Below are positions 26,076 to 34,752 of a DNA stretch of 64,000 nt, in pieces (the first letter of the stretch is position 1; every line of letters begins with the position of its first letter). Source of the DNA: Sphingobium sp. YR768 (GTDB taxonomy: Bacteria > Pseudomonadota > Alphaproteobacteria > Sphingomonadales > Sphingomonadaceae); the NCBI RefSeq assembly GCF_900111125.1, contig NZ_FOGE01000021.1:20186-84185 (forward strand), written 5' to 3'. The notes beneath the pieces are model-generated. The model saw only the letters and a program-made list of their open reading frames with translations, did no database searches and was not told the origin of the DNA. The translations under genes and the position numbers were made by a program.

Positions 26076-26092
26076 ATCTAGTATGAGAAATA
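26076..26092. promoter_or_regulatory. Operator-like 17-mer, copy 1
   Basis: ATCTAGTATGAGAAATA, identical to the copy at 26978-26994. It is 66 bp upstream of the dehydrogenase lipoprotein ATG (26010) and just after the 3' end of the GntR gene. Here ATCTA is mirrored by TAGAT at 26091-26095. Confidence 0.65.
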
Positions 26093-26104
26093 GATCAACG
26101 CTGC

Positions 26105-26833
26105 TTATAACATGCCCGCATCAGTCGACGCGTTGCGGATCAGGGCCAGCATCTTCAGCCGCGCCTCTTCGCCTTCGCCGCGCATGATCGCGTCGAACAC
26201 GGCATCATGGTCGGGCATGGGATCGCGCGATTCCTTGCGCTCGTCGCGGGCAAAGCGGGTGGTCCAGGCAACCACCGCAGTTACGGACGTGGCCAGCGTG
26301 ATGAGCGATTCGTTGCGCGTCGCGTGCAGGATCAGGCGATGAAAGCTCTGATCCGCAGCACGCCCCTCGGCAGTTTGCAGGCCGAAACGGCGCATTTCCT
26401 CCAATGCATGACCCATGCGGGAAATATCCTGCCCGTCGCGCCGCAGCGCCGCGAACTGCGCGGCCGCCGGTTCCACCACGATGCGTAATTCGAAGATATC
26501 GCGGAGAAATTCGGCGGTCGGCCCGGCCTCGAACATCCAGGCGAGCACGTCCAGATCCAGCATGTTCCACCGCAACCGGTCGTTGATGCGGGTGCCGCTC
26601 TTGGTTCGGCTATAGACCAGCCCCTTGGCGGAAAGAACGCGGACAGCCTCGCGATAGGCGGTGCGGGATACGCCCTGTTCCGCGGCGTAGCGCTCTTCGC
26701 CCGGCAATATGTCGCCCGGCTGGTAGCGGCCACCCACAATGGCAATGCCCAGATCATGGGCGATCCGGTCATGCACCGCCCGCTGCGCCGGGCTGGAAGG
26801 GCGGGATAGCGGGTGATCATCTGCTTGCGTCAT
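26105..26833 (-). CDS. FadR-type GntR (FCD) regulator of the sugar locus
   Basis: About 242 aa from the ATG at 26833; a longer frame reaches 26920 but would cover an operator-like site, so I prefer the shorter form. The helix-turn-helix is at about residues 20-90 (GRYQPGDILPGEERYAAEQGV... with SRTAYREAVRVL, then KGLVYSRTKSGTRI), followed by an FCD domain whose metal-ligand residues are plausible in FELRIVVEP and the DQSFHRLIL segment. This resembles regulators of sugar-acid catabolism (UxuR/LgoR-like). It is divergent from the TonB receptor/GH operon and follows no other gene closely, so it probably represses that operon and the PQQ dehydrogenase gene. Confidence 0.88.
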   Translation of the reverse strand: MTQADDHPLSRPSSPAQRAVHDRIAHDLGIAIVGGRYQPGDILPGEERYAAEQGVSRTAYREAVRVLSAKGLVYSRTKSGTRINDRLRWNMLDLDVLAWMFEAGPTAEFLRDIFELRIVVEPAAAQFAALRRDGQDISRMGHALEEMRRFGLQTAEGRAADQSFHRLILHATRNESLITLATSVTAVVAWTTRFARDERKESRDPMPDHDAVFDAIMRGEGEEARLKMLALIRNASTDAGML

Positions 26834-26892
26834 GCCGCTTTCGTCAGCCCTGCCGCCCCGATCGTCAAGCCTGATCCGGCCAATTTCGGGCA

Positions 26893-26910
26893 TTTGGTAT
26901 GAGGAAAATT
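26893..26910. promoter_or_regulatory. Operator-like motif, diverged copy 3
   Basis: TTTGGTATGAGGAAAAT resembles the two exact 17-mers (shared GTATGAG-N-AAA). It lies 60 bp upstream of the GntR ATG at 26833, consistent with autoregulation. Confidence 0.45.
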
Positions 26911-26953
26911 GCCGATGCACCGTCCAATCTCCATTACTCCGTCAAATTATGGC

Positions 26954-26968
26954 TTGAAACGGTTTCAA
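26954..26968. promoter_or_regulatory. 15-bp perfect palindrome TTGAAAC-G-GTTTCAA
   Basis: An exact inverted repeat around a single G, 51 bp upstream of the TonB receptor ATG. The TGAAAC...GTTTCA form resembles LacI-family operators. No LacI-type gene is present in the window, so the binding protein would be encoded elsewhere. Confidence 0.5.
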
Positions 26969-26977
26969 AATCTCTTC

Positions 26978-26994
26978 ATCTAGTATGAGAAATA
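26978..26994. promoter_or_regulatory. Operator-like 17-mer, copy 2
   Basis: Identical 17 bases to the copy at 26076-26092, here 25 bp upstream of the TonB receptor ATG (27019). Its position between promoter and start fits repressor binding. Confidence 0.65.
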
Positions 26995-27018
26995 AAAATG
27001 ACTCGGAGGGGATATAAG

Positions 27019-29703
27019 ATGAAAAATGGAGTGAAGCTGTCCATCTCGATGTTCGCACTGCTGGCGGCGCAATCGGCACTGGCGCAAACCAGCGACGGCC
27101 AGGATGCCAAGGATGTGAGCGATGGCGACATCATCGTCACCGGCATGCGCGCCAGCCTGTCGTCGGCGCAGAATATCAAGCGCAATGCCCAGCAACTGGT
27201 CGACTCGGTCGTGGCCGAGGATATCGGCAAGCTGCCCGACAATAATGTGGTCGAGGCGCTTCAGCGCGTGCCCGGCATCCAGGTGTCGCCCCGTGCCCGC
27301 GGGGAATCCGCGACCGTGCTGATCCGCGGCCTTCCCGACGTGGTCACGCTGGTCAACGGCCGAAACATCTTCAGCACCACCGGCCGGTCCCTGTCGCTGG
27401 CGGACGTGCCGGCCGATCTCGTCGCGGGCGTGGACGTCTACAAGTCGCGCTCCGCCGATCAGCTGGAAGGCGGGATTGCCGGCCTGATCAACGTCCGCAC
27501 GCGCCGCCCCTTCGACTTCAAGGGCTTCGAATTCGCGCTGGCGGGCCGCGAAGTCTATAGCGAGCAGCCGGACAAGATCGATCCCTATGCCAGCGCGCTG
27601 ATCAGCAATCGCTGGTCGACCGGCATCGGCGAGATCGGTGCGCTGGTCAGCCTCTCCTACCACAAGACCCGCTATCGCGACGAAACCATCTATAGCGGCG
27701 GCTATTTCGGCTATAATCTCGACAATAGCCGCGCGCCTTATACGCCGGGCGTTCCGCTGGACCCGCGCGGCACCAGTCCGACCGATCCGAAAGTGTTCCG
27801 CACCGACGTCATCGGCGCCTTCGACCGGATCGGCACGCGCACCCGCCCGGCCGTCAACGCCACGCTGCAATGGGCGCCGGACGACCGGCTGACCATCCAC
27901 GCCGACGGCCTGTTCTACGGCTATCGCGAACGCGGCAACAGCAACCAGAATTTCACGTCGATGAACGGCACTTTATTGTCGCCGCTAGTCTTTGTGGACG
28001 ACACGAAGCTGGTCCAGTCGCTCAGTATCGCCAATGGCCGCGTCGCCAATTTCGGTGGCGCCTATCAGAATAAGGCCGATCGCTGGCAGGGCGCGTTGGG
28101 TGCGGACTGGACCAGCGGCGACTGGAAGGCGGCGACCGAATTTTCCTACACCCGGTCCAAGGCGACCGATGTCGGCAATAATCTGGATGTGGATTTCATT
28201 GCGTCTCGCACCGACGCCGTGTTCAATGATGGATCGGGCGCGCCGCATTTCACCCTGCCCAATGACGATATGGCCGATCCATCGCGCTATTATCTCTCGC
28301 GCCTGTCCACCACCCGCACGATCGGCGATGGCAAGGAACTGGCCTGGCGCGGCGACCTTTCCTATCGCGCGCCCTTCCTGATCTTCTCGGGCCTCGACGC
28401 CGGCCTTCGCCTCAGCAAGCGCGACGCCAGGTCCGACAGCTTCACCCAGACGATCAACTGTTCGGCGACCGGCGCGGTCCGATGCTACAGCATCAAAGCG
28501 GCGAGTCTGCCCGGCCTGATGACGGTGACGCCCGGCGATTTCTACTCCGGCACCCGCCAGTTCGTGCGGCAATGGGCGTCTCCCACCACCGATTATCTGC
28601 TGAACAATATCGGGTCGTTGCGCCAATTGTTCGGCCTCGCCCCCGGCGATCCGGCGTTTCAGGATACCCAGCATTTCGACATCGAAGAGAAAAATTATGC
28701 CGGCTATGGTCAGGCCAATGTCGACGTCGGCCGACTGGACGGCCAGATCGGCGTGCGCGTCATCCGCACCGACATCACATCCAACGCCTTTCTGGTCCTG
28801 CGCGGCGCGACCTCGCCCGTCACCATCCGCAACAAGAGCACCGACATCCTCCCCAGCCTGGCGCTGCGCTACAAGCTGAAGGACAATCTCTTCCTGCGCT
28901 TCGCCGCCAGCAAGACGATCACCCGGCCCAGCTTCGCGCAGCTCAACCCCGCATTGACGCTGACCCCGCCGGTGCCGGGGCAACAGCCCTTCGGCCGTGG
29001 TTCCAGCGGCAATGCCGATCTGAAGCCGATCCGGTCGGACAATTATGACCTGTCGCTGGAATGGTATATCGACCGGTCCAGTTCGATCACCGCCACCATC
29101 TTCCGCCGCGACGTCACCGGCTTCATCCAGTCCGTCACCAGCAATTTCGATATCGACTATCTGGGCGCGGACAATGGCGTCTATCAGATCACCCGGCCGG
29201 AAAATTCCGGGTCCGGCAAGTTGCAGGGGATAGAGGGCGGCTTCACCTTCTTCCCCAAGGGCCTGCCAGGCTGGCTGGACGGCATCGGCATCAGCGCCAA
29301 CGGCACCTATATCGACGGCAAGAACAAGGCGTTGTCGCCCCTGCCCGGCGTCACCGGCTATATGGACATCCCGTTCCAGAATGTGTCGAAATATTCGGCC
29401 ACCGGCACCTTCATCTATGAAAAGGGCGGCTTCTCCGCCCGCGCCTCCTATGTCTGGCGCGACACCTATAATGCCGGGCTGCATTTCACCGGCGTCAATC
29501 CCAACTTCATCACCAACGGTCAGATCAGCAATCTTGACCTGTCCTTCTCCTATGAGGTCAATCCCAACTTCACCATCGTCGCCGACGCGACCAACATATT
29601 GAAGAATCTCTACCAGACGTCGTTCAACGACCCCGGCCTCTACCCGCGCGATACCGTTCTTTACACACGCACGTTCGCCGTCGGGTTCAGGGCGAAGATC
29701 TAA
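27019..29703 (+). CDS. TonB-dependent receptor (Caulobacter/Xanthomonas sugar type)
   Basis: 894 aa. The ATG at 27019 follows a GGAGGGG ribosome site; an in-frame ATG at 26998 is less likely. Signal peptide MKNGVKLSISMFALLAAQSALAQ, TonB-box-like DIIVTGMRASL, and a plug with DNNVVEALQRVPGIQV and IRGLPDVVTLVNGRNIFS. This plug variety (TonB-Xanth-Caul family) is typical of oligosaccharide receptors. It starts an operon of glycan enzymes: GH39, transporter, sugar-acid dehydratase, dehydrogenase and GH51. It probably imports arabinoxylan or arabinan oligosaccharides (inference from neighbours). Confidence 0.93.
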   Translation: MKNGVKLSISMFALLAAQSALAQTSDGQDAKDVSDGDIIVTGMRASLSSAQNIKRNAQQLVDSVVAEDIGKLPDNNVVEALQRVPGIQVSPRARGESATVLIRGLPDVVTLVNGRNIFSTTGRSLSLADVPADLVAGVDVYKSRSADQLEGGIAGLINVRTRRPFDFKGFEFALAGREVYSEQPDKIDPYASALISNRWSTGIGEIGALVSLSYHKTRYRDETIYSGGYFGYNLDNSRAPYTPGVPLDPRGTSPTDPKVFRTDVIGAFDRIGTRTRPAVNATLQWAPDDRLTIHADGLFYGYRERGNSNQNFTSMNGTLLSPLVFVDDTKLVQSLSIANGRVANFGGAYQNKADRWQGALGADWTSGDWKAATEFSYTRSKATDVGNNLDVDFIASRTDAVFNDGSGAPHFTLPNDDMADPSRYYLSRLSTTRTIGDGKELAWRGDLSYRAPFLIFSGLDAGLRLSKRDARSDSFTQTINCSATGAVRCYSIKAASLPGLMTVTPGDFYSGTRQFVRQWASPTTDYLLNNIGSLRQLFGLAPGDPAFQDTQHFDIEEKNYAGYGQANVDVGRLDGQIGVRVIRTDITSNAFLVLRGATSPVTIRNKSTDILPSLALRYKLKDNLFLRFAASKTITRPSFAQLNPALTLTPPVPGQQPFGRGSSGNADLKPIRSDNYDLSLEWYIDRSSSITATIFRRDVTGFIQSVTSNFDIDYLGADNGVYQITRPENSGSGKLQGIEGGFTFFPKGLPGWLDGIGISANGTYIDGKNKALSPLPGVTGYMDIPFQNVSKYSATGTFIYEKGGFSARASYVWRDTYNAGLHFTGVNPNFITNGQISNLDLSFSYEVNPNFTIVADATNILKNLYQTSFNDPGLYPRDTVLYTRTFAVGFRAKI

Positions 29704-29726
29704 TGTTCCTATCGAGAGGATGCCAT

Positions 29727-31406
29727 ATGACGATTTCCAGGGTGATCGCTTCGCTGTCCGTGCTGATGGCGCTGCCGCAGGGCGCCGGGGCGCAGGACGC
29801 AAGACAGGTCGCGATCAGCGTGGACGCGGGCAAGGCCGTGGGCAAGCTGCCGCCCGTCTGGCGCTTCTTCGGCGCGGACGAACCCAATTATGCGACCATG
29901 AAGGATGGCCGCAAATTGCTGGTCGAGCTGGGCGAACTGAAAAAGGGGCAGGTCTATTTCCGCGCCCATAATCTTCTAAGCAGCGGCGATGGCACCGCCG
30001 CCTTCAAATGGGGCAGCACCAACGCCTATACCGAGACGAAGGACGGCAAGCCGGTCTATAACTGGGCGACCGTCGACGGCATCATCGACGCCTATCTGGC
30101 GGAGGGCATCCGCCCCTATCTCCAGATCGGCTTCACTCCCGAAGCGATGGCCAACGCCCCGGCGGGCACACCCTATCGCCATAGCTGGCGTCCCGGCTTC
30201 GACTATAATCTGATCGCCACGGGCTGGACCTATCCGCCCAAAGATTATGAGAAATGGGCGGAACTGATCCATCAATGGACGCTCCACAATATCGAACGCT
30301 ATGGCCGGGCCGAGGTCGAGAAATGGTATTTCGAGGTCTGGAACGAACCGAACTCGCCCTTCTACTGGACCGGCAGTCCCGAGGAATTCTACAAGCTGCA
30401 TGATTATGCCATCGCCGCCGTGCGCAAGGCATTGCCGACCGCGCGCGTCGGCGGACCGGATGTTGCCGGGCCGGGCGGCACCTTCATGGACGGCTTCCTG
30501 AAGCACGTCTCTTCCCGCAAAAATTATGCGACCGGTGAAACCGGCACGCCGACCGACTTTCTGTCCTTCCATGCCAAGGGCAAGCCGACCTTCGTCGACG
30601 GTCATGTCCGCATGGGCATTGCCACCCATCTGCGCGAAACCGATGGCGGCTTTACCAAAGTCCTGTCGATCCCCTCGCTCGCCGGCAAGCCGGTCGTGAT
30701 CGGCGAGAGCGACCCTGAAGGGTGCGCCGCCTGTCCGGGGCCGGCCAACGCCTATCGCAACGGCACCATGTATAGCAGCTACACCGCCGCCAGCTTCGCG
30801 CGCATCTGGGAACTGGCTGAAAAGCGGAAGGTCAATCTGGAGGGCGTCGTGTCCTGGTCCTTCGAATTTGAGGACCAGCCCTGGTTTGCGGGCTATCGCC
30901 AGCTATCGACCAACGGCGTGGACCTGCCGGTGCTCAACGTCTTCCGCCTGTTTGCGCAATTGGGCGAAACGAAGCTGGCGACCACCAACAGTGCGCAGGT
31001 GCCGCTCGACACGCTGATGAAGAATGGCGTGCAGGGGGATGCCGATATCGGCTCCATCGCCACCCGCACCGCCGACGGCAAGGTCGCGCTGCTCGTCTGG
31101 CATTATCATGACGATGATGTCGCCGGGCCGGACGCCCAGATCAGGCTCAGCCTGAACGGGATCAAGGGCAAGCCCGCACAGGCCAAGCTGTGGCGGGTCG
31201 ATGGCGATCATGCCAACGCCTTTTCGGCCTGGAAAAAGATGGGATCGCCCCAGTCGCCCAATCAGGATCAGTATAAGCAACTGGAGGCCGCTTCGGTCAT
31301 GCACGCGGAAACGCTGCCCGTCGAGACGGGCCAGCGCGGCGGCGCCAGCGTCGACCTGCGTCTGCCGCGTCAAGGCGTCGCCCTGATCGTCCTCGACGGC
31401 CAGTAA
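29727..31406 (+). CDS. Glycoside hydrolase family 39 (beta-xylosidase-like), secreted
   Basis: 559 aa from the ATG at 29727, after GAGAGGATGCC, which begins a signal peptide (ISRVIASLSVLMALPQGAGAQ). The GH39/clan GH-A barrel shows WNEPN with acid/base Glu207 and a nucleophile candidate in VIGESDPEGC (about residue 326). The family includes beta-xylosidases, alpha-L-iduronidases and arabinosidases. The GH51 enzyme in the same operon favours a xylan or arabinan side-chain substrate. It would cut oligosaccharides in the periplasm after TonB-dependent uptake. Confidence 0.87.
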   Translation: MTISRVIASLSVLMALPQGAGAQDARQVAISVDAGKAVGKLPPVWRFFGADEPNYATMKDGRKLLVELGELKKGQVYFRAHNLLSSGDGTAAFKWGSTNAYTETKDGKPVYNWATVDGIIDAYLAEGIRPYLQIGFTPEAMANAPAGTPYRHSWRPGFDYNLIATGWTYPPKDYEKWAELIHQWTLHNIERYGRAEVEKWYFEVWNEPNSPFYWTGSPEEFYKLHDYAIAAVRKALPTARVGGPDVAGPGGTFMDGFLKHVSSRKNYATGETGTPTDFLSFHAKGKPTFVDGHVRMGIATHLRETDGGFTKVLSIPSLAGKPVVIGESDPEGCAACPGPANAYRNGTMYSSYTAASFARIWELAEKRKVNLEGVVSWSFEFEDQPWFAGYRQLSTNGVDLPVLNVFRLFAQLGETKLATTNSAQVPLDTLMKNGVQGDADIGSIATRTADGKVALLVWHYHDDDVAGPDAQIRLSLNGIKGKPAQAKLWRVDGDHANAFSAWKKMGSPQSPNQDQYKQLEAASVMHAETLPVETGQRGGASVDLRLPRQGVALIVLDGQ

Positions 31407-31415
31407 GGGCAAGAG

Positions 31416-32690
31416 ATGGAGGCCATGACACTGGCGCGGGCGACGGCCCATCGGGGGGGCTGGGCGATCGCGGCGATGATTACCGTCGCCATCGCCATCA
31501 GCTATCTCGATCGGCAGACGCTGCCCTGGGCGATCAAATATATCGAGGCCGACATTCCGATCGGCAACCAGACCAAGGCTTTCCTCGATTCCGCTTTCCT
31601 CGCCACCTATGGCCTCATGTATCTGGGCGGTGGCTGGCTGCTGGATCGGGTGGGGACGCGCAGGGGCTTTCTGGCGATCATGATCTTCTGGTCGCTCGCC
31701 TGCGCCAGTCATGGGCTTGCCGGTGGCATAGCGGCGCTGGTGGTCAGCCGGTTATTGCTGGGCGTGGGCGAAGGTGGCGGTTTTCCCGCTGCGACCCGCG
31801 CCATCGCCGAATGGTTCCCGCCGCAGCGTCGCGCCGCCGCCATGGGGCTGGTCAATGCCGGGACGGCAGTCGGCGCGGTGATCGCCCCGCCACTGATCGC
31901 GGGCATATTGGCCTATGGCGACTGGTTCGGCCTGTCGAGCTGGCGCTGGGTCTTCTTCATCACTGGCGGCTTCGGCCTCGCCTGGGCGCTCTGGTGGTTT
32001 GCAACCTATCGCTCGCCACCGCCTCTGGACACAGACACGCGCGACGCGGAGGGGCCTGCGCCCACCATCGCGATGCTGCTGTCGCGCCGGGAAGTGCGGG
32101 GTCTGGTCGCCGCCAAATTTCTGAGCGACGGGGCTTGGTATTTCTACCTCTTCTGGCTGCCCAAATATCTGTTCGAAGCGCATGGCTTCGACCTGAAACA
32201 GGCCGCGACGATCGGCTGGATACCCTATGCGGCCTCCGGCGTGGGCAGCCTGTGCGGTGGCTGGCTCTCCAGCCGCCTCCTGTCCGCCGGCCGATCGGTC
32301 GACGCCGCGCGCAAGATCGCCCTGGGGCTTAGCGCCGCCTGCATGCCCTGGGTCATGCTCGCGCCCACGACCGGGTCGATCGCTGCCATCATCGCGATCT
32401 TCAGCCTCGCCTTCTTCGGGCAACAAAGCTGGTCGACGCTGGTCATGACATTGCCGACGGACCTTGCCCCACGCAGCGCGCTTGGCCGTCTCGCTGGCCT
32501 CGTCGGTCTGGGCGGCGCCTTCGGTGGCATCGTCATGGGGCAGGCGGCCGGTTGGGCGCTCGATGCCGGGTTCGGCTACACGCCGGTCCTGACCGTCGCG
32601 GCCACCCTGCACCTGATCGCCTTCGCGCTGATCTGCCTCACCATCCCCCGCATTTCTCTCCTCAACTTCTCCCGAAAGGTCGTCTCTTGA
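31416..32690 (+). CDS. MFS transporter, anion:cation symporter (hexuronate/sugar-acid) type
   Basis: 424 aa with about 12 predicted membrane helices. The YLDRQTLPWAIKYI segment in TM1 and the loop GWLLDRVGTRRGF between TM2 and TM3 are typical of the ACS family (ExuT, GudP, D-galactonate transporters). It lies nine bases after the GH39 stop and overlaps the next gene. The next gene is a sugar-acid dehydratase, so this protein probably imports an aldonic or uronic acid across the inner membrane with protons. Confidence 0.88.
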   Translation: MEAMTLARATAHRGGWAIAAMITVAIAISYLDRQTLPWAIKYIEADIPIGNQTKAFLDSAFLATYGLMYLGGGWLLDRVGTRRGFLAIMIFWSLACASHGLAGGIAALVVSRLLLGVGEGGGFPAATRAIAEWFPPQRRAAAMGLVNAGTAVGAVIAPPLIAGILAYGDWFGLSSWRWVFFITGGFGLAWALWWFATYRSPPPLDTDTRDAEGPAPTIAMLLSRREVRGLVAAKFLSDGAWYFYLFWLPKYLFEAHGFDLKQAATIGWIPYAASGVGSLCGGWLSSRLLSAGRSVDAARKIALGLSAACMPWVMLAPTTGSIAAIIAIFSLAFFGQQSWSTLVMTLPTDLAPRSALGRLAGLVGLGGAFGGIVMGQAAGWALDAGFGYTPVLTVAATLHLIAFALICLTIPRISLLNFSRKVVS

Positions 32691-33865
32691 AAATCACCGA
32701 AGTCCGCACCCGCGTCGTCCAGTGGGAAGGCGAAACAGTCCCGCTGCCGCCGCATTTCTGCACGAACCCGATGGATCTGGTGTCGCCGATGCTGTCGCCG
32801 GAAACGATGGGGACGTTCACCTTCCACGGCTGGCTGATCGTGGAAATTTTCACGGATGAAGGGCTGGTCGGCATCGGCAACGCCGCGCTGGCGCCGCTCG
32901 TCACCAAACAGTTGATCGACCAATATCTCAGCCCCTTGCTGATCGGCCAGAATCCTTGGGACAGCGAATTCCTGTGGCAGCACATGTATCGCAAAACGAT
33001 GGCCTTCGGGCGCAAGGGCGTGGCGCTGGTCGCGATCTCCGCGCTGGATATCGCGATCTGGGACTTGATGGGCAAGGCCGCCAAGCAGCCCGTCTTCCGC
33101 CTGCTCGGCGGCCGGACCAAGGCGAAGATCCCGGTCTATGCCAGCCGGCTCTATTCGATCCCGCTCGATGAGCTGGCGCAGGAAGCCGCCAACTACAAGG
33201 CGCAGGGTTATAAGGCGATGAAACTGCGCTTCGGTTGGGGACCGATCGACGGGGCGGAAGGCATGGCCCGCAATGTCGAGCTGATCCGTACCGTGCGCGA
33301 AACGGTGGGCGACGAAATCGACATCATGGCCGACGCCTATATGGGCTGGAGCCTCGATTATGCGAAGCGGATGATGCGCCTGATCGAACCGTTCAACCTG
33401 CGCTGGCTGGAAGAGGCGATCATCCCCGACGACATCAACGGCTATCATGAACTGCGCCGCTTCGGCACCACGCCGATCGCGGCGGGCGAACATGAATTCA
33501 CCAGCTATGGTTTCCGCCAGATGATCGAGGCGAAGTCGCTCGACTATTTCCAGTTCGACACCAATCGCGTCGGCGGCATCACCGCCGCCCGCAAGATCCA
33601 GGCGCTGGCTGAGGCTTATTCCATCCCCGTCGTTCCCCATGCCGGGCAGATGCATAATTATCATGTCGTGATGGCCAGCCTGAACAGCCCCATCGCCGAA
33701 TATTTCCCGATGGTCGATGTGGAGGTCGGCAACGAGCTGTTCTGGTACATCTTCAAGGGCGAACCACAGGCGGTGGACGGCCATATCGATCTGGACGACA
33801 ATCTTCCCGGCCTGGGCCTCGAAATCGACGAGGCCGCTCTCTCGCGCTTCAAGGTGATCGGATGA
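32687..33865 (+). CDS. Enolase-superfamily sugar-acid dehydratase, L-rhamnonate dehydratase-like
   Basis: 392 aa with a TTG start at 32687, overlapping the transporter stop by 4 bases and preceded by GAAAGG. The barrel has the Mg ligands Asp216 (MADAYM), Glu242 (LEEA) and Glu268 (AGEHE), and a catalytic His318 in VPHAGQMHNYH. The segment FGWGPIDGAEG and the order of motifs resemble RhmD of E. coli. It would dehydrate an aldonate to a 2-keto-3-deoxy sugar acid. Neighbouring GH39/GH51 enzymes release xylose or arabinose, so a pentonate may be the true substrate. It is coupled to the next gene by an ATGA overlap. Confidence 0.87.
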   Translation: MKITEVRTRVVQWEGETVPLPPHFCTNPMDLVSPMLSPETMGTFTFHGWLIVEIFTDEGLVGIGNAALAPLVTKQLIDQYLSPLLIGQNPWDSEFLWQHMYRKTMAFGRKGVALVAISALDIAIWDLMGKAAKQPVFRLLGGRTKAKIPVYASRLYSIPLDELAQEAANYKAQGYKAMKLRFGWGPIDGAEGMARNVELIRTVRETVGDEIDIMADAYMGWSLDYAKRMMRLIEPFNLRWLEEAIIPDDINGYHELRRFGTTPIAAGEHEFTSYGFRQMIEAKSLDYFQFDTNRVGGITAARKIQALAEAYSIPVVPHAGQMHNYHVVMASLNSPIAEYFPMVDVEVGNELFWYIFKGEPQAVDGHIDLDDNLPGLGLEIDEAALSRFKVIG

Positions 33866-34731
33866 CGAACAAGATTGCAGTCCTGGGTTTGGGCATCATG
33901 GGGTCCGGCATGGCGCGGCAATTGCTCGCCGCCGGGTTCGACGTGGCGGTATGGAACCGCAGTCGCGAAAAAGCCGAGGCACTGGGCGATGCCGGCGCGC
34001 GCGTGGCTGCTACGCCCGCTGATGCCGCCATCGACGCGGACATCGTCGTCGCGATGCTGGCCGATGATAGCGTGTCGCGCGCGATCTGGACCGGAGAAGA
34101 TGGCGCGCTGCCCGCGATGAAGCCGGGGGCGGTCGCCGTCGAATCCAGCACATTGACCGGCGACTGGGTGTTCGAACTGGCGCGCGAAGCCGCAGCACAG
34201 GGCGTCCGCTTCATCGAAGCCCCCGTCACCGGCAGCCGCGATCAGGCCGCACAGGGGCAATTGCGGTTTCTGGTCGGTGGCGAGGCGGATGCGCTCGCCG
34301 CCGCGCGCCCCGCGCTGGAGGCGATGGGGGGCGCCATCGTCCATCTTGGTCCGGTCGGCAGCGCGGCGACGGTCAAGCTCGCCAATAATTTTCTGTGCGG
34401 CGTACAGGCGGCCAGCCTCGCCGAAGCCATCGCGCTGTTCGAAAAGCATGGCCTTGATGTAGAGCAGGCCATGTCCATCCTCTTCGACGGCGCACCCGCC
34501 AGCCCGATGGTGAAGGGCGTGGGCCGCCGCATGCTCGACCGTGACTATGCCCCCCATTTCCTCGTGCCGTTGATGGCCAAGGATCTGGGCTATGCCGCGC
34601 AGGCGCTCGCCGATGTCGGCATACAGTCTGCCATCGCGCAGGCGGCGCGGCAGCGTTTTGTCGACGCCGACGCGGCGGGGGAAGGGCATCGCGACATAGC
34701 GGCGATCGTGGAATCGCTCAGAAAGGCCTGA
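33862..34731 (+). CDS. NAD(P)-dependent beta-hydroxyacid dehydrogenase (3-hydroxyisobutyrate dehydrogenase family)
   Basis: 289 aa. The N-terminal Rossmann motif is VLGLGIMGSGMA; the substrate loop is EAPVTGSRDQAAQG; the catalytic Lys lies in VKLANNFLCG near residue 174. The family includes 3-hydroxyisobutyrate dehydrogenase, tartronate semialdehyde reductase and glyoxylate reductase. Coupled by overlap to the sugar-acid dehydratase, it probably reduces an aldehyde product (for example tartronate semialdehyde or a keto-deoxy acid fragment) or oxidises a hydroxy acid. No aldolase is present in the window, so the route is incomplete here. Confidence 0.88.
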   Translation: MTNKIAVLGLGIMGSGMARQLLAAGFDVAVWNRSREKAEALGDAGARVAATPADAAIDADIVVAMLADDSVSRAIWTGEDGALPAMKPGAVAVESSTLTGDWVFELAREAAAQGVRFIEAPVTGSRDQAAQGQLRFLVGGEADALAAARPALEAMGGAIVHLGPVGSAATVKLANNFLCGVQAASLAEAIALFEKHGLDVEQAMSILFDGAPASPMVKGVGRRMLDRDYAPHFLVPLMAKDLGYAAQALADVGIQSAIAQAARQRFVDADAAGEGHRDIAAIVESLRKA

Positions 34732-34752
34732 AAGAACAAGGGAGAGGATCGA

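Noticed and set aside
26834..26920. N-terminal extension of the FadR-type regulator
   Set aside because: It would cover the operator-like GTATGAG motif, and GntR regulators normally begin shortly before the helix-turn-helix; the ATG at 26833 fits better.
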